Source: Geobacillus thermocatenulatus
GTDB taxonomy: Bacteria; Bacillota; Bacilli; Bacillales; Anoxybacillaceae
Direction: 5' to 3'
Length of the DNA stretch: 64,000 nucleotides
NCBI RefSeq assembly: GCF_002217655.1
Contig: NZ_NEWK01000002.1
Coordinates: 1,551,164 to 1,615,163, forward strand
The translations under genes and the position numbers were made by a program. Under the pieces are notes generated by a model, which was given only the letters and a program-made list of their open reading frames with translations, had not been told where the DNA came from and ran no database searches. Every line of letters starts with the position of its first letter. The stretch's first letter is position 1. Positions 41,088 to 56,574 of this stretch are shown piece by piece.

Positions 41088-42833
41088 TTACCGCATTATC
41101 GAAGGAAAGAGTACCGTTTTGTGCATGACATCATAAATCCCGCGTTGCGTAACGCGCACATACGGCAGGTGGGTTGACTGCAAAAAAAGCAGCGAATACA
41201 CTGGGTCTTCGAATGGATATCCGCGCTCGCGCAGCAAACGGACGAACGTTTTTTCTTCCTTCATCAGTTCGTTCATCTCCACAGAGGACATCATGCCGCC
41301 CAACGGAAGCGGAAGTTCAAACAAAACGTCCCCTCCTTCAGCAAGAACAATGCCGCCGCCGATCTCGTTCATCCGTCGGAAGGCAAGCATCATATCTTCC
41401 TTATGCTTGCCGATCAAAATCAAATCTCCAGTGTTCGAGTAAGAGCTCGCCAGCCCGCCAAGCGCCGATGAAAAACCTTTTAACATCGTATTGACGCGCC
41501 AGCGCCCGTTTCGGTCAAGCAGCACTAAAAAACATTCATCATGATCATGACCTAAACGATCGCGCGACGTATCAATCGACACGGAATACGGTTTTAAAAT
41601 GACGGCGTTTTCCATGCGCAGCCCCATCGGCATCGAAAATTGCAAATCATCCCAGTCAAGCTCCCACGACAACGACAGCGGCCGAATGCCGAACCGAGAC
41701 CATTCTGGCGTCGGCCAGAGAGGCGGCGCTTCTCCATCACGCTTCACCCATTCACCTTTGGCGAGCACTTGCGCCGGCGTCGGATCGTGAGCCGAGCGCA
41801 AAAAGTTGATATGAGCGATGCGGCCGGTGGCAATGCTGCCGTGAAGATGCTCGATGCCGTAGTGGCGAGCGGCGTTGATTGTCGCCATCGCATAGGCGTC
41901 GATCACCGGCACGCCATGCTCGATCGCGATGCGGATCAGCCAATCGATCACCCCATTCTCATAAAACGCCGGCGGCGAGCCATCCGTCGTCAACAAGCAT
42001 TTATCATAATGCCGGATGCCAAGCGCTTTCATCTCTTCAAGCAGCACCGGCAAATCGGGGCGAATCGAGGAATGCCGAAGCGCGACGGTATAGCCGTGCC
42101 AAAGGCGCATGTGCACTTCCTTTCCCGTCATGGCCTCATGATCGCCATCTGCGCCAAAGAGCGCCATCTTGACAAGCGTCTTTTCCGACGCCCCCGGAAA
42201 ATGCCCTTCAATTTTGCGGCGCCGCCGATGCGCTTCTTGCATCCAATACAAGATGATGTCATCGCCGCTCGCCACTTTTGGCCATGAGGTCAACTCACCG
42301 CCTTGAAGCACCGCCTCTTGGTCAAGCCAGCGCTTGATCCGAGCATTGGACACTTGTTCCTCTTCGCGCTCGAGCTCCGTCTGCCCATCAAACCGGCACC
42401 ACCAATACATCGATGTTGGAAGCGCATTCATTTCTTGTAAAAGGAAAAGCGCCTCTTCATCATCGAGCTGCAAAAGCAAAAACAAGTTATCGTTGAGGAG
42501 CGTTGTTGTTCCGTGCGCCGCTGCATAACGGGCAAATGAATGGGGATTATATAATTGAAATGGATGGACATGCGGCTCGATGTAGCCGGGAACGAGCACA
42601 TATCCACGGCAGTCGACGATTTCACACGCCTCGTCGACCTGATCAGGAAGATGCTCTCCGGCATACACGATGCGATCGCCATGGATCCATATGTTTCCTT
42701 TTACCCATTCACGAAAATACGAATGCAAATACGTCGCGTTCACTAATACTTTTGTCGGTGATTGTTTGCCGTCGATGATGGCTGCTTGTTCCCGCAGCTC
42801 ACTGCCTTTCCATCGGTAACGTTGTTCGCCCAT
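41088..42833 (-). CDS. yerA: Adenine deaminase-like amidohydrolase
   Basis: 581 residues from ATG 42833 (GTG 42839 is also possible), with AAGGGAC upstream. Amidohydrolase features: metal site GYIEPHVHPFQLYNP, EGHFPGA, and DGSPPAFYENGVIDWLI; the C-terminal ADE-type domain has SYSNTGDLILIGKH and GGIVLAEG. It resembles the second adenine deaminase of Bacillus (YerA). Position after the purine operon supports purine salvage, but substrate is not proven. Confidence 0.85.
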   Translation of the reverse strand: MGEQRYRWKGSELREQAAIIDGKQSPTKVLVNATYLHSYFREWVKGNIWIHGDRIVYAGEHLPDQVDEACEIVDCRGYVLVPGYIEPHVHPFQLYNPHSFARYAAAHGTTTLLNDNLFLLLQLDDEEALFLLQEMNALPTSMYWWCRFDGQTELEREEEQVSNARIKRWLDQEAVLQGGELTSWPKVASGDDIILYWMQEAHRRRRKIEGHFPGASEKTLVKMALFGADGDHEAMTGKEVHMRLWHGYTVALRHSSIRPDLPVLLEEMKALGIRHYDKCLLTTDGSPPAFYENGVIDWLIRIAIEHGVPVIDAYAMATINAARHYGIEHLHGSIATGRIAHINFLRSAHDPTPAQVLAKGEWVKRDGEAPPLWPTPEWSRFGIRPLSLSWELDWDDLQFSMPMGLRMENAVILKPYSVSIDTSRDRLGHDHDECFLVLLDRNGRWRVNTMLKGFSSALGGLASSYSNTGDLILIGKHKEDMMLAFRRMNEIGGGIVLAEGGDVLFELPLPLGGMMSSVEMNELMKEEKTFVRLLRERGYPFEDPVYSLLFLQSTHLPYVRVTQRGIYDVMHKTVLFPSIMR

Positions 42834-42929
42834 TGACACCCCGTCCCTTGTTTCCTAATCGTTCCATACAACCATTCTAACGCACAAAAGCGACTTTCAC
42901 AATAAAAAATATAAGGAGGGGACAGACCG

Positions 42930-43175
42930 ATGGCGAATATCGGCATTGTGAACGCATTCATTCGCATCACGGTTGGCCTGACTCTCATCGCCTGGGCCAC
43001 CGCCCGCCTAGCTCGGCGGCCTTGGTGCACATCCTATTTGTGGGCCGCTTTGCTTGGGGCGATGAAAGTCGGAGAAGGGATCACCCGTTTTTGTCCGATG
43101 ACCGCCCTGTTTGACAATATGCAGCGCCGACAGCTGCTTGAAGAGGAAAAGGAAGCGGTCGTCAATCCGACATGA
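42930..43175 (+). CDS. Small DUF2892 membrane protein
   Basis: 81 residues. AAGGAGGGG lies 7 bases before the ATG. Two hydrophobic segments (FIRITVGLTLIAWATARLA; SYLWAALLGAMKVGEGITRFCPM) match the inner-membrane DUF2892/YgaP-type family, which often carries the conserved FCPM-type cysteine. The function is not known. It is divergent from yerA and convergent with purD. Confidence 0.85.
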   Translation: MANIGIVNAFIRITVGLTLIAWATARLARRPWCTSYLWAALLGAMKVGEGITRFCPMTALFDNMQRRQLLEEEKEAVVNPT

Positions 43176-43371
43176 GGGAGGACATCCGTCCGACGTTGCA
43201 CACCGCTTTTGCTGATGTCTTCCATTCCACCGTCATTCGGCAACATTTTTCGCATCGTGAGTGATGCGTGCTGTTGCGGTATCGAAGCGGCCAATGAAGA
43301 GTGCCAACTGTCAACGAAAGAGAAGAAAGCAACATGATTCGCGGCTTGGCATTGTGGACTAGCCAAACATC

Positions 43372-43404
43372 ATCAAAAAAGGTGTCCCATACTTGGGACA
43401 CCTT
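43372..43404 (-). terminator. Terminator of the purine operon
   Basis: On the minus strand AAGGTGTCCCA and TGGGACACCTT form an 11-bp stem with a 4-base loop, then TTTT. It is about 80 bases past the purD stop. Bases 43176-43371 contain no firm gene. Confidence 0.88.
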
Positions 43405-43427
43405 CGACTACAAAGGAGTGAACCACC

Positions 43428-46343
<2,916 letters not shown>

Positions 46344-46934
46344 TCTCGATCCTTTCTTCTTGTTGTACCTCATCTTCGGCTAACAGCATGCGCAACACCG
46401 CTGGATACAGCTCATGTTCAACTTGATGGATGCGCGCCTCAAGCGCCTCGATCGGCTCGCCGGGCACGATCGGGACGGCGCGCTGGGCGATGACCGGACC
46501 GGTATCCATCCCTTCATCAACATAATGGACGGTGACGCCTGTTTCCAAAACGCCCGCCCGGTACGCCTGGCCGATCGCATCTTTGCCCGGAAACGCCGGC
46601 AGCAGCGACGGATGAATGTTGACGATTTTCCCTTCATAGGCGGAAAGCAACGTCGGCCCGATCAAACGCATATAGCCGGCGAGCGCAATCCAGTCGATGC
46701 GCCGCTCCTTCAGCTCGCGCAAAATTTCGCTTTCAAACGCCGCCTTCGATGGATACTCTTTCGGCGAAAACACGAACGCCGGCACGTTTTCGCGCGCCGC
46801 CCGTTCAATGACTTTCGCCCCCGGGCGGTCGCACACCAAAAGCGCCACACGAGCCGGCAAATCGCCGCGTTTGGTCGCGTCCACGATCGCTTGAAAATTC
46901 GTGCCGCTTCCGGACGCAAAGACCGCGAGCCGTT

Positions 46935-47975
46935 TCATGCGCCGCTCCCCCTGACAAACGACACGCCTGCTCCTTCGGCCACTTCGCCGATGATGTACGC
47001 CGGTTCGCCTCGTTCCGAAAGCCACTCAACAAGAGGCGCCGCCGTTTCCGGACTGACCGCCATCACAAGGCCGATGCCCATATTAAAGACGGAAAACATC
47101 TCTTCTTCCTCAAGCCCCCCGTTTTGGCGCAACAAGTCAAAAATCGGCAACACTGGCCATGAGCCGCGCTCAATGCGCGCACCAAGCCCAGAAGGCAGCA
47201 TGCGCGGAATGTTTTCGATCAATCCACCGCCGGTAATATGCGCCATCCCTTTGATCGTAAACCGCTCGCGTACAGAGCGCAACAGTTTCGCATAAATGCG
47301 CGTCGGCTTCAATAACTCTTCGCCGAGCGGAACAGCAAGCGGCTCGTAAATCTCATCAAGCGACAATTTCGCCTGTTCAAACACGATGCGGCGCACGAGC
47401 GAGTAGCCGTTGCTGTGAAGACCGCTTGAAGGCAGGCCGACAAGCGCATCGCCTGCTTGAATCGTTTGCCCGGTCACCAATCGGTCTTTTTCCGCAACGC
47501 CGACCGCAAACCCTGCCAAATCATACTCATTTTCATCATACATCCCCGGCATTTCCGCTGTTTCCCCGCCGATCAAGGCGCAGCCGGCCTCCACGCAGCC
47601 GTCAGCCACCCCTTTGACGATGGCGGCGATTTTCTCCGGCACCGCCTTGCCGCAGGCGATATAGTCAAGGAAAAAGAGCGGCTCCGCTCCTTGGACAAGA
47701 ATATCGTTGACACACATAGCGACACAGTCAATGCCGATCGTATCATGCCGGTCAAGCAAAAACGCTAGTTTCAACTTCGTTCCGACACCGTCCGTGCCGG
47801 AGACAAGCACCGGCTGGCGGTAACCAAGCGCGGATAGATCAAACAAGCCGCCAAACCCGCCGATCCCGCCCAGCACTTCGGGACGCATCGTTTTTTGCAC
47901 GTGCTCTTTCATGAGGGCGACGGCCTGATAACCAGCCTCGATGTCGACCCCTGCTTGTTTGTATGCCTTTGCCAC
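46935..47975 (-). CDS. purM: Phosphoribosylformylglycinamidine cyclo-ligase
   Basis: 346 residues from GTG 47975, 6 bases after AAGGAGGA; the longer frame up to 48080 has no site. AIR synthetase motifs: [62 protein letters not shown] and THITGGGL-like [14 protein letters not shown]. It closes the imidazole ring (step 5). A 122-base gap separates it from purF. Confidence 0.96.
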   Translation of the reverse strand: MAKAYKQAGVDIEAGYQAVALMKEHVQKTMRPEVLGGIGGFGGLFDLSALGYRQPVLVSGTDGVGTKLKLAFLLDRHDTIGIDCVAMCVNDILVQGAEPLFFLDYIACGKAVPEKIAAIVKGVADGCVEAGCALIGGETAEMPGMYDENEYDLAGFAVGVAEKDRLVTGQTIQAGDALVGLPSSGLHSNGYSLVRRIVFEQAKLSLDEIYEPLAVPLGEELLKPTRIYAKLLRSVRERFTIKGMAHITGGGLIENIPRMLPSGLGARIERGSWPVLPIFDLLRQNGGLEEEEMFSVFNMGIGLVMAVSPETAAPLVEWLSERGEPAYIIGEVAEGAGVSFVRGSGA

Positions 47976-48097
47976 GTCAACTCCTCCTTTTCGCCGCCCA
48001 TCACGTTCAGGACGCCAGGCGACCTCATGTTGCGCAGCGTTTCTCTCGCGGAAACGAGCTGCCACACTCGTCAGCTGCACCGGTTATACTTCCTCCA

Positions 48098-49510
48098 TCA
48101 TTTCATCGTCAGACATGGCCGCGCCGCTTGACCGAGGCGGGTCGGATATTGGCCAGTGAAACACGCCAAACATTGCCCACGCTGCGGCGAGACATCCGGA
48201 CGCCCGATGGCCTCAAGCAGCCCTTCTTTGCTGATAAAGGCGAGGGAATCAGCGCCAATCAAGCGCCGAATCTCTTCAACAGTGCGATTCGCCGCGATCA
48301 ATTCTTCCTTTGACGACGTATCAATGCCGTAAAAGCACGGATGGGTGATCGGCGGCGCGCTGATGCGCACGTGCACTTCGACCGCTCCCGCTTCGCGGAG
48401 CATCGAGACGATGCGCCGGCTCGTCGTCCCGCGCACGATCGAATCATCCACCATCACAACACGTTTGCCGGCCACAACCCCGCGCACCGGCGACAGCTTC
48501 ATTTTCACTCCTTGCTCGCGCAACGCCTGCGACGGCTGGATGAACGTCCGCCCGACATATCGGTTTTTAATCAACCCCAATTCGTATGGAATGCCGCTCG
48601 CCTCAGCGTAGCCGATGGCAACAGAGATGCTTGAATCCGGCACGCCGGTGACGATGTCGGCCTCTGCCGGCGCTTCCAAGGCCAGCCGCTTTCCTAAGTT
48701 TTTTCGGGCCGTATGGACATTGATGCCGTCGACATGGCTGTCCGGACGAGCGAAATAAATGTACTCCATGCTGCAAATCGACCGCGGCTGCCTAGAAGCG
48801 AACCGTTCTGAACGCACCCCTTCGCGGCTGATGATGAGCAATTCCCCAGGCGCCACTTCCCGCTCGTATGTGGCGCCGATGACATCAAACGCGCACGTTT
48901 CCGACGCCACGACATACGCCGAACCGAGCCGGCCGAGCGACAGCGGCCGAAACCCGTGCGGATCAAGCGCCGCATAGAGCGCCTTTTCCGTCAGCAGCAA
49001 AAACGCAAACGCCCCTTGGATCTGACTGAGCGCCTCTTTCATTTGCTCGACAAACGTCGGCGCTTGGCTGCGGCGGATGAGATGGGCGAACACTTCCGTA
49101 TCCGATGTCGTCTGAAAAATGCTTCCTTGCCCTTCAAGCGCGAGCTTCAACTCGATGGCGTTTGTCAAGTTGCCGTTATGGGCGAGCGCCATCGCGCCGG
49201 TTTGCGAGCGGAACAAGAGCGGCTGAACGTTTTCATAGCCGCCCCCGCCCGCCGTCGAATAGCGGACATGACCGATGGCGGCCGCCCCTTTGAGCGCATC
49301 GAGCGTACCGCTTTGAAACACATCGGTCACCAGCCCCAGCCCTTTATGACCGGATAAGCTCCCGTTATGCGCGACAACGATGCCGGCCCCTTCCTGCCCA
49401 CGGTGCTGCAGGCTGTGAAGCCCGTAGTATGTGAGCCGGGCGGCGTCTTCATGCCCCCAAATGCCGAAAATGCCGCACTCCTCGTTCAATCCTTTGATTT
49501 CAGCAAGCAT
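48098..49510 (-). CDS. purF: Amidophosphoribosyltransferase
   Basis: 470 residues. It begins with the 11-residue propeptide [11 protein letters not shown] that is removed to expose the catalytic Cys of [10 protein letters not shown] glutamine amidotransferase domain is followed by a PRTase domain with [18 protein letters not shown]; cysteines in HPCFYGID and QCLACFTG belong to the 4Fe-4S cluster of the Bacillus-type enzyme. It starts the pathway from PRPP. It overlaps purL by 25 bases. Confidence 0.97.
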   Translation of the reverse strand: MLAEIKGLNEECGIFGIWGHEDAARLTYYGLHSLQHRGQEGAGIVVAHNGSLSGHKGLGLVTDVFQSGTLDALKGAAAIGHVRYSTAGGGGYENVQPLLFRSQTGAMALAHNGNLTNAIELKLALEGQGSIFQTTSDTEVFAHLIRRSQAPTFVEQMKEALSQIQGAFAFLLLTEKALYAALDPHGFRPLSLGRLGSAYVVASETCAFDVIGATYEREVAPGELLIISREGVRSERFASRQPRSICSMEYIYFARPDSHVDGINVHTARKNLGKRLALEAPAEADIVTGVPDSSISVAIGYAEASGIPYELGLIKNRYVGRTFIQPSQALREQGVKMKLSPVRGVVAGKRVVMVDDSIVRGTTSRRIVSMLREAGAVEVHVRISAPPITHPCFYGIDTSSKEELIAANRTVEEIRRLIGADSLAFISKEGLLEAIGRPDVSPQRGQCLACFTGQYPTRLGQAARPCLTMK

Positions 49511-51714
49511 GGAATAGCCCCTTTCCAGACGTTTCGCATCTCGTCAACCGAAAGGCGGATGATTGTCTCGCCCTGTCCCCCGTTCACTGTCAAGATGCCG
49601 TCGCCTGTCACTTCGCCGATTTGTTTCGCTTCAACCAGTTGCTCAAACGCCTCTTTTTGCTCTTTTTTCACCGAGACAACAAAGCGTGATTGTGTTTCGC
49701 TGAACAGTTCACTGACGAGGTCACCGCCGATCGTCACCTTGGCGCCAAGCCCTAAAGCTCCCATCAGGCACTCCGCCAACGCGACCGCCAACCCGCCTTC
49801 CGCCACATCATGCGCCGACGCCACGACCCCGGCGCGGATCGCCGCCATCAGCTGGCGTTGGCGTCTCGCTTCGACCGCCAAATCGAGCTCCGGCGCTTTG
49901 CCGAAAATGTAGCCTTCCAGCCATTTTTGCAACTCGCTGCCGCCAAACTCCGGCTTCGCCTCGCCAATGACATAAATCAAGTCGCCCGCTTGCTTAAATG
50001 TTTGGGTGGTAATATGCGAAAGGTCTTCAATGAGCCCGACCATGCCGACGACTGGTGTCGGGTAGACGGCCACACCGTTCGTTTCATTGTACAGTGACAC
50101 GTTGCCGCTCACCACCGGCGTCCCGAGCGCCCGGCACGCTTCGCTCATCCCGTCGACCGCTTTTTCGAGCTGCCAGAAAATCTCCGGTTTTTCCGGGCTG
50201 CCAAAGTTGAGGCAGTCCGTGATGGCGAGCGGCTTCGCTCCAGAGCAGACGACGTTGCGCGCCGCCTCGGCGACGGCGATTTTCCCGCCCACTTCCGGAT
50301 CCAAATACAAGTAGCGTGAATTGCAATCCGTCGTCAGCGCAAGCGCCTTGTTCGTGCCGCGGATGCGCACGACCGCCGCATCCGATCCGGGGGCGACGAC
50401 CGTGTTTGTCCGAACCATGTAGTCATATTGGTCGTACACCCATTCTTTGCTCGCAATCGTCGGCTGGGCGAGTAGCCCAAGCAATGTGGCGTTGTAGTCT
50501 TCGATCACCGGAATGTACGGCGCCATCATCTGAAATTCGCGGTAATAGGCCGGCTCTTTCGACGGCTTATAGTAAACCGGCGCGTCTTTTGCCAGCGCGT
50601 CAACCGGAATTTCTGCCGCCACCTCGCCGCGGAACAAGAGGCGAAGCATTTTGTCATCGGTCACTTTGCCGATTGCTTTGGCCTCAAGGCCGTATTTGGC
50701 AAAAATTGCGGCGATTTCGTCTTCCCGCCCTTGCTTGACGACAAGCAACATCCGTTCCTGTGATTCCGAGAGCATCATTTCGTACGGCGTCATGCCTGCC
50801 TCACGCTGCGGGACGAGATCCAAATTCATTTCAATGCCAAATCCGCCTTTGCTTGCCATCTCGGCGGATGAACTCGTGAGTCCTGCCGCCCCCATATCTT
50901 GAATGCCGACTAACGCATCGGACTTGACTGCTTCAAGACACGCCTCAAGCAGCAGTTTTTCCATAAACGGGTCGCCGACTTGCACAGCCGGACGCTTTGC
51001 TTCCGACTGTTCGCTCAACTCTTCCGAAGCAAACGTCGCCCCATGGATGCCGTCGCGGCCCGTTTTCGCCCCGACGTACATGACCGTGTTGCCGACCCCG
51101 GTCGCAATGCCGCGCTGAATGTCCTCATGGCGGATGATCCCGACACACATGGCGTTGACCAATGGGTTGCCTTCATACGCCGGGTCGAATTGCACCTCGC
51201 CGCCGACGGTCGGGATGCCGACGCAGTTGCCGTACCCAGCAATGCCGGCGACGACCTGCTCAAACAAATATTTGACGCGCGGCGACGTCAATTCGCCAAA
51301 TCGAAGCGAGTTCAGCAGCGCAATCGGCCGCGCCCCCATCGAAAAGACGTCGCGGATGATGCCGCCGACCCCGGTCGCCGCTCCTTGGTACGGCTCGATC
51401 GCTGACGGATGATTATGGCTTTCGATTTTAAACGCCACCGCCAGCCCGTCGCCAATATCGACAATGCCCGCACCCTCACCCGGCCCTTGCAGCACGTGCG
51501 GACCATCAGTCGGGAATTTTTTCAGCACCGGCTTGGAGTTTTTATAGCTGCAATGCTCCGACCACATCACCGAAAAAATGCCGGTTTCCGTGTAGTTCGG
51601 CAGTCTCCCCAAAATCGCTTCAATGCGCGCAAACTCTTCATCAGTTAACCCCATCTCGCGGTACAATTTTTGTTCTTTGATCATCGCCGCGCTCGGCTCA
51701 AGCAGTAACGACAT
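49486..51714 (-). CDS. purL: FGAM synthase large subunit
   Basis: 742 residues, the size of small-type PurL that needs PurS and PurQ. Motifs: [47 protein letters not shown], and [14 protein letters not shown]-dependent amidation of FGAR (step 4). GGAGGGAG precedes the ATG; it overlaps purQ by 17 bases. Confidence 0.97.
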   Translation of the reverse strand: MSLLLEPSAAMIKEQKLYREMGLTDEEFARIEAILGRLPNYTETGIFSVMWSEHCSYKNSKPVLKKFPTDGPHVLQGPGEGAGIVDIGDGLAVAFKIESHNHPSAIEPYQGAATGVGGIIRDVFSMGARPIALLNSLRFGELTSPRVKYLFEQVVAGIAGYGNCVGIPTVGGEVQFDPAYEGNPLVNAMCVGIIRHEDIQRGIATGVGNTVMYVGAKTGRDGIHGATFASEELSEQSEAKRPAVQVGDPFMEKLLLEACLEAVKSDALVGIQDMGAAGLTSSSAEMASKGGFGIEMNLDLVPQREAGMTPYEMMLSESQERMLLVVKQGREDEIAAIFAKYGLEAKAIGKVTDDKMLRLLFRGEVAAEIPVDALAKDAPVYYKPSKEPAYYREFQMMAPYIPVIEDYNATLLGLLAQPTIASKEWVYDQYDYMVRTNTVVAPGSDAAVVRIRGTNKALALTTDCNSRYLYLDPEVGGKIAVAEAARNVVCSGAKPLAITDCLNFGSPEKPEIFWQLEKAVDGMSEACRALGTPVVSGNVSLYNETNGVAVYPTPVVGMVGLIEDLSHITTQTFKQAGDLIYVIGEAKPEFGGSELQKWLEGYIFGKAPELDLAVEARRQRQLMAAIRAGVVASAHDVAEGGLAVALAECLMGALGLGAKVTIGGDLVSELFSETQSRFVVSVKKEQKEAFEQLVEAKQIGEVTGDGILTVNGGQGETIIRLSVDEMRNVWKGAIPCLLKSKD

Positions 51715-52384
51715 GCGTCTCCCTCCAATAGTTGACGATCGATCGGAATAGTTTCAGCCCGTCCGCGCTGCCGAGCAAGGCGTCGACCGCCCGCTCCGGA
51801 TGCGGCATCATGCCGAGCACATTGCCCCGCTCATTGACGATGCCAGCAATATCCATGAGGCTGCCGTTCGGGTTTTCCCCATGGTAGCGGAACACGATTT
51901 GCTTGTTTTCCACTAAGCGCTCGAGCGTCTGTTCATCGCAATAATAATTCCCTTCGCCATGGGCGATCGGAATCGTAATGACTTCGCCTTTTTCGTAGGC
52001 AGACGTAAACATCGTCTCATTGTTTTCCACCGCAAGCTGCACCGGCCGGCAGATGAATTTCAACCCTTGATTGCGGCGCATCGCCCCAGGAAGCAAGCCG
52101 GCTTCGAGCAAAATTTGAAACCCATTGCACACCCCAAGCACCGGTTTTCCCGCTTCGGCGGCTTTTTTTACAGCAGCCATCACCTTGGAGAAACGAGCAA
52201 TGGCTCCGGAACGCAAGTAATCGCCGTACGAAAACCCCCCTGGAAGCAAAATAGCGTCAAAACGGTCTAGATCGTCCTCGTCATGCCAAACGTATTCGAC
52301 CTCTTCGCCAAGTTCATCGGCGATCGCATGGTACATGTCGACGTCGCAATTCGATCCCGGAAACACAATGACGGCAAACTTCAT
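51698..52384 (-). CDS. purQ: FGAM synthase glutaminase subunit
   Basis: 228 residues. Class I glutamine amidotransferase: oxyanion region [15 protein letters not shown], nucleophile Cys in [19 protein letters not shown], and His/Glu in MMPHPERA. It feeds ammonia to PurL. Its ATG overlaps the purS stop. Confidence 0.97.
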   Translation of the reverse strand: MKFAVIVFPGSNCDVDMYHAIADELGEEVEYVWHDEDDLDRFDAILLPGGFSYGDYLRSGAIARFSKVMAAVKKAAEAGKPVLGVCNGFQILLEAGLLPGAMRRNQGLKFICRPVQLAVENNETMFTSAYEKGEVITIPIAHGEGNYYCDEQTLERLVENKQIVFRYHGENPNGSLMDIAGIVNERGNVLGMMPHPERAVDALLGSADGLKLFRSIVNYWRETHVVTA

Positions 52385-52635
52385 CGGGCGACGGCCTCCT
52401 CAATCTCATAGCGGTAGTCTTCAATCACCGGATTGGCGAGCAGCTTTTCGCACATCTCGCGAACGAGCTCGTTGATGTCGCGGCCGCTCTCTTCCATCAC
52501 AAGCTCCATGAACTTCCCGATTCGTACATCTTTCACTTCCGTATATGACAAGCTGTGCAGCGCCCCTTTCACCGCGGTCCCTTGCGGATCCAACACACTT
52601 TCGCGCAGCGTCACATATACTTTTACCTTGTACAT
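52381..52635 (-). CDS. purS: FGAM synthase subunit PurS
   Basis: 84 residues, the standard length. [36 protein letters not shown] is characteristic. It bridges PurL and PurQ in the synthase complex. AGGGGGAG precedes the ATG; it overlaps purC by 13 bases. Confidence 0.96.
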   Translation of the reverse strand: MYKVKVYVTLRESVLDPQGTAVKGALHSLSYTEVKDVRIGKFMELVMEESGRDINELVREMCEKLLANPVIEDYRYEIEEAVAR

Positions 52636-53351
52636 GCCGATTCTCCCCCTAATCGTTGTAAAATGACTTCGTATGCGTCCGTCAAGCTGCCGAGATCGCG
52701 GCGAAACACGTCTTTATCGAGCTTCGCGTTCGTGTCAGCGTCCCACAGCCGGCACGTATCGGGCGAAATCTCGTCGGCTAAAACAATCGCCCCGTCCGCC
52801 GTGCGGCCGAACTCCAGCTTAAAATCAATTAATCTCACCTTTCGTTCCGCAAAATGGGCGCCCAGCACGTCGTTCACCTTGAGCGCTTCGCGTTTCAACT
52901 GGTCAATCTCCTCGCGGCTGGCAAGTTTTAAAATCGCAATATGGTCTTCCACGAGCAGCGGGTCGCCAAGATCATCGTTTTTGTAGTAAAACTCGACAAG
53001 CGGCGCCTCAAGCGGCGTTCCCTCCGCCAAGCCGATGCGTTTCGCTAAGCTGCCCGCTACAACATTGCGCACGACCACCTCAAGCGGGATGATCGTCACC
53101 TGTTGGACGAGCTGCTCGGTCGGCGACAGCTTTTCAAGAAAATGATTGGCGATCCCGGCTTCGCGCAGCTTCAAAAACAACAAGCTGGAAATCTCGTTAT
53201 TGAGCCGCCCCTTGCCGGCGATCGTCGCCTTTTTCCCGCCGTTAAATGCGGTCGCGCTGTCTTTGTACTCGACCCAAAGCACGCCCGGTGCATCGGTCGC
53301 GTAAATCTTTTTCGCTTTCCCTTCGTACAGCAGCTGTTGTTTTGTCGGCAT
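52623..53351 (-). CDS. purC: SAICAR synthetase
   Basis: 242 residues. Motifs are [37 protein letters not shown] and [12 protein letters not shown] followed by [14 protein letters not shown]. It joins aspartate to CAIR (step 7). GGAGGCG precedes the ATG; 76 bases separate it from purB. Confidence 0.97.
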   Translation of the reverse strand: MPTKQQLLYEGKAKKIYATDAPGVLWVEYKDSATAFNGGKKATIAGKGRLNNEISSLLFLKLREAGIANHFLEKLSPTEQLVQQVTIIPLEVVVRNVVAGSLAKRIGLAEGTPLEAPLVEFYYKNDDLGDPLLVEDHIAILKLASREEIDQLKREALKVNDVLGAHFAERKVRLIDFKLEFGRTADGAIVLADEISPDTCRLWDADTNAKLDKDVFRRDLGSLTDAYEVILQRLGGESACTR

Positions 53352-53427
53352 GATGAACGCCTCCGTTATCCAGAAGATTGAAAATTTTTTGTGTAACCGG
53401 CCAGCATGAGGGCCAGCCGGCTTCCAC

Positions 53428-54723
53428 TTACTCTAATCCTAAGCGGGCAAAAATCGTATCGACGTGTTTCAAATGATGGCGATAATCAAAACAATCATCG
53501 AGTTCCTCTTTGGTGAGCCGGCTTGTAATCCGCTCATCCGCCTCAAGCAGCGAGCGGAACGGCACTTGCCGCTCCCACGCTTCCATCGCTTTCGGCTGCA
53601 CCAAATCGTACGCCTCCTCGCGCGTCATTCCCTTGTCGATCAAGGCGAGCAAAACGCGTTGCGAGTAAATAAGCCCGAACGTGCGCTCCATATTTTTCTT
53701 CATATTTTCCGGATAGACGAGCAAGTGTTTCACAATGTTCGCGAACCGATTCAACATATAGTTCAACGCAATCGTCGCATCCGGCAAAATGATGCGCTCA
53801 GCCGACGAATGGGAAATGTCGCGCTCATGCCAAAGCGGCACGTTTTCGTACGCTGTCACCATATAGCCGCGGATGACGCGCGCCATGCCGGTCATATTTT
53901 CCGAACCGATCGGATTGCGCTTATGCGGCATCGCTGATGAGCCTTTTTGTCCTTTGGCAAAAAACTCTTCGACTTCGCGGACTTCGCTTTTTTGCAAGCC
54001 GCGAATCTCAACGGCGAACTTTTCAATCGATGTCGCGATGAGCGCGAGCGTCGCCATATAGTAAGCGTGGCGGTCGCGCTGCAGCGTCTGCGTCGAAATC
54101 GGCGCCGGCGTCAGTCCGAGCTTCTCGCACACATATTGCTCGACAAACGGGTCAATGTTGGCATACGTGCCGACCGCTCCGGAAATTTTCCCGACTTCCA
54201 CCATCTTGGCTGCTTGTTCAAACCGCTCCAAATTCCGGAGCATTTCGGCATACCAAAGCGCCAGCTTCAGCCCGAACGTCGTCGGTTCGGCATGGACGCC
54301 GTGCGTGCGCCCCATCATGACCGTATATTTATGTTCGCGCGCTTTCTCTTTCAATACTTGAATGAAGTTTTCCAAATCGCGCCGCAAAATCGCGTTCGCC
54401 TGCTTTAACAAGTAGCCGAGCGCCGTATCGACGACATCGGTCGACGTGAGACCATAATGCACCCATTTCCGTTCCTCGCCGAGCGTCTCCGAAACCGCCC
54501 GCGTAAACGCTACGACATCATGGCGCGTTTCTTCTTCGATTTCCTTAATGCGGTGGACGTCAAACGACGCGTTTTCCCGCAGGCGGCGGACATCTTCTTT
54601 TGGGATGACGCCAAGCTCGGCCCACGCCTCGCACGCGAGCAGTTCCACCTCAAGCCACGCCTTAAAGCGGTTTTCCTCCGTCCAAATGGCTCCCATTTCC
54701 GGTCTCGTGTAGCGTTCAATCAT
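53428..54723 (-). CDS. purB: Adenylosuccinate lyase
   Basis: 431 residues from ATG 54723, behind GGAGG and overlapping the purK stop by 4 bases; a much longer frame upstream is a shadow of purK. Fumarase/aspartase superfamily signature [17 protein letters not shown] and the catalytic region [15 protein letters not shown]. It acts both in IMP synthesis (step 8) and in AMP formation. Confidence 0.97.
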   Translation of the reverse strand: MIERYTRPEMGAIWTEENRFKAWLEVELLACEAWAELGVIPKEDVRRLRENASFDVHRIKEIEEETRHDVVAFTRAVSETLGEERKWVHYGLTSTDVVDTALGYLLKQANAILRRDLENFIQVLKEKAREHKYTVMMGRTHGVHAEPTTFGLKLALWYAEMLRNLERFEQAAKMVEVGKISGAVGTYANIDPFVEQYVCEKLGLTPAPISTQTLQRDRHAYYMATLALIATSIEKFAVEIRGLQKSEVREVEEFFAKGQKGSSAMPHKRNPIGSENMTGMARVIRGYMVTAYENVPLWHERDISHSSAERIILPDATIALNYMLNRFANIVKHLLVYPENMKKNMERTFGLIYSQRVLLALIDKGMTREEAYDLVQPKAMEAWERQVPFRSLLEADERITSRLTKEELDDCFDYRHHLKHVDTIFARLGLE

Positions 54724-55877
54724 CTTCGTTCCAGCCTCCGATCTTGCCAAATTTGCCACGATTCGATTCGCGCCAACGCCGCCTCGACATCGTCTGCCAG
54801 TACCGTCACATGCCCCATTTTCCGCTTCGGCTTCGCTTCGTGTTTGCCGTACAGATGGACGTAGGCCCCCCCGTCGAACGCACCAATATGCCGAATGACC
54901 GGCTCGACGTGCTCGCCTAAAATATTGACCATCACAGCCGGCTTCAACAACTCCGTCGATCCGAGCGGCCAATTGCAGACGGCGCGGATGTGCTGGGCGA
55001 ACTGCGACGTCGCGCATGCATTGATTGTATAATGACCCGAGTTGTGCGGTCTAGGGGCCAGCTCATTAATATAAATATCCCCGTCCGCCGTCAAAAACAT
55101 TTCCACTGCCAGCGTCCCAACGAGCGAAAACGATGCGGCCAACACTTCCGCGTAGCGAATGGCCCGCTCTTGCACGCTTTCCGGAATTCGGGCCGGAACG
55201 ATCGTTTGATGCAAAATGTTCTCAATATGAATATTTTCCGCCACTGGAAAAACAGCCGTCTCACCATCGAGGTTGCGGGCGACAATGACCGACATTTCCT
55301 TCACAAACGGCACCCAGCCTTCCAAAATGCATGGGCCAAGCCCAAGCAAATCAGCCGCTTTGGCCAGATCGCCTTCGACGCGCAGCACATATTGCCCTTT
55401 TCCATCGTAGCCGCCGCGCCGCGTTTTCAATACGCACGGAAAGCCGATCATGGCAACGGCCTGTTCCAACTCATCCCATCCGTCCACTTCCCTATACGGC
55501 GCCACCGGCAGCCCGGCTTCGACAATCGCCGCTTTCTCCAGCGCCCGGTCTTGCGTCACCGCCAGCAGCCGGCTTCCTTGCGGGACATAGGCGTTTGCCT
55601 CCAGCCATGCAAGCGCCCGCGCATCAATGTTTTCAAACTCGTACGTAATGACATCGCTCACCTGCGCCAGCTCCTCAACGGCATTCAAATCATCGTACGC
55701 CGCCGTGATTTCGACATCTGCCACTTGCCCGCACGGGGAATCAGGCGTCGGATCAAGCACGGCGATGCGAAACCCCATCTCGCGCGCCGCCAAAGCCATC
55801 ATCCGCCCAAGCTGGCCCCCACCGATCATGCCGATCGTCTGTCCAGGAACAATCCGCCGCTTAGCCAAGCTGATCAC
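54720..55877 (-). CDS. purK: N5-carboxyaminoimidazole ribonucleotide synthase
   Basis: 385 residues from GTG 55877, overlapping purE by 17 bases; the ribosome site is poor, so coupling to purE is likely. ATP-grasp enzyme with [32 protein letters not shown] and [19 protein letters not shown]. It carboxylates AIR with bicarbonate. Confidence 0.95.
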   Translation of the reverse strand: MISLAKRRIVPGQTIGMIGGGQLGRMMALAAREMGFRIAVLDPTPDSPCGQVADVEITAAYDDLNAVEELAQVSDVITYEFENIDARALAWLEANAYVPQGSRLLAVTQDRALEKAAIVEAGLPVAPYREVDGWDELEQAVAMIGFPCVLKTRRGGYDGKGQYVLRVEGDLAKAADLLGLGPCILEGWVPFVKEMSVIVARNLDGETAVFPVAENIHIENILHQTIVPARIPESVQERAIRYAEVLAASFSLVGTLAVEMFLTADGDIYINELAPRPHNSGHYTINACATSQFAQHIRAVCNWPLGSTELLKPAVMVNILGEHVEPVIRHIGAFDGGAYVHLYGKHEAKPKRKMGHVTVLADDVEAALARIESWQIWQDRRLERR

Positions 55878-56349
55878 TGCTTTCTACGATTTGTTTTCGA
55901 ATCGCTTCCCGCCGCGCTTTGAGCGCCTCCATATAGCGCGGCTCAAACAGTCCAACGATCGACACCGCGAGCAGCCCGGCGTTCGTCGCCCCCGCTTGGC
56001 CGATCGCCACCGTCGCCACCGGCACCCCGCCCGGCATTTGCACGATCGACAATAATGAATCCAAACCGTTCAACGCCTTCGACTGCACAGGAACCCCAAT
56101 CACCGGCAGCGTCGTTTTCGCCGCAATCATCCCCGGCAAATGAGCCGCACCGCCGGCCCCGGCAATAATGACTTTGATGCCCCGCTCCTCCGCCGTTTCT
56201 GCATACCGAAACATCTCGTCCGGCGTCCGGTGCGCCGATACGACTTTTTTCTCAAACGGAACCCCCAATTCCTCAAGAACTGCGCAAGCATGCCGCATCG
56301 TTTCCCAATCCGAATGGCTTCCCATCACAACCCCGACGATCGGGCTCAT
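55861..56349 (-). CDS. purE: N5-carboxyaminoimidazole ribonucleotide mutase
   Basis: 162 residues from ATG 56349 ([18 protein letters not shown]), with AAAGGAG 8 bases upstream; the frame extends into the leader but without a site. [15 protein letters not shown] and [12 protein letters not shown] are class I PurE signatures. First gene of the operon, about 125 bases after the riboswitch aptamer. Confidence 0.96.
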   Translation of the reverse strand: MSPIVGVVMGSHSDWETMRHACAVLEELGVPFEKKVVSAHRTPDEMFRYAETAEERGIKVIIAGAGGAAHLPGMIAAKTTLPVIGVPVQSKALNGLDSLLSIVQMPGGVPVATVAIGQAGATNAGLLAVSIVGLFEPRYMEALKARREAIRKQIVESSDQLG

Positions 56350-56474
56350 ATGTTCCACTCCTTTAATCCAAAACAATAAAACCCAGAACATACATTCCTT
56401 CTTATAAACGAGGGAAAGCATCGTTCCGGGCTTTCACATCCACCGAGGAGCAAAAAAGCCAAAACCGATCCTTT

Positions 56475-56545
56475 CCCTCATAGTCCAATCATTTACGGTG
56501 ATTGGGTAGAGACTTTTGGGCCATATTCCCAAAATTATATGAGGG
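56475..56545 (-). promoter_or_regulatory. Guanine-type purine riboswitch of the pur operon
   Basis: On the minus strand P1 is CCCTCATA with TATGAGGG, enclosing P2 (TTTTGGG...CCCAAAA) with loop AATATGG and P3 (CCAATCA...TGATTGG) with loop CCGTAAA. The J3/1 segment reads GACTATG, whose C predicts guanine or hypoxanthine rather than adenine. The expression platform between 56475 and purE was not resolved into a clear terminator. Confidence 0.95.
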
Positions 56546-56574
56546 ACATTGCGATACACTATGAAGTTACTTTT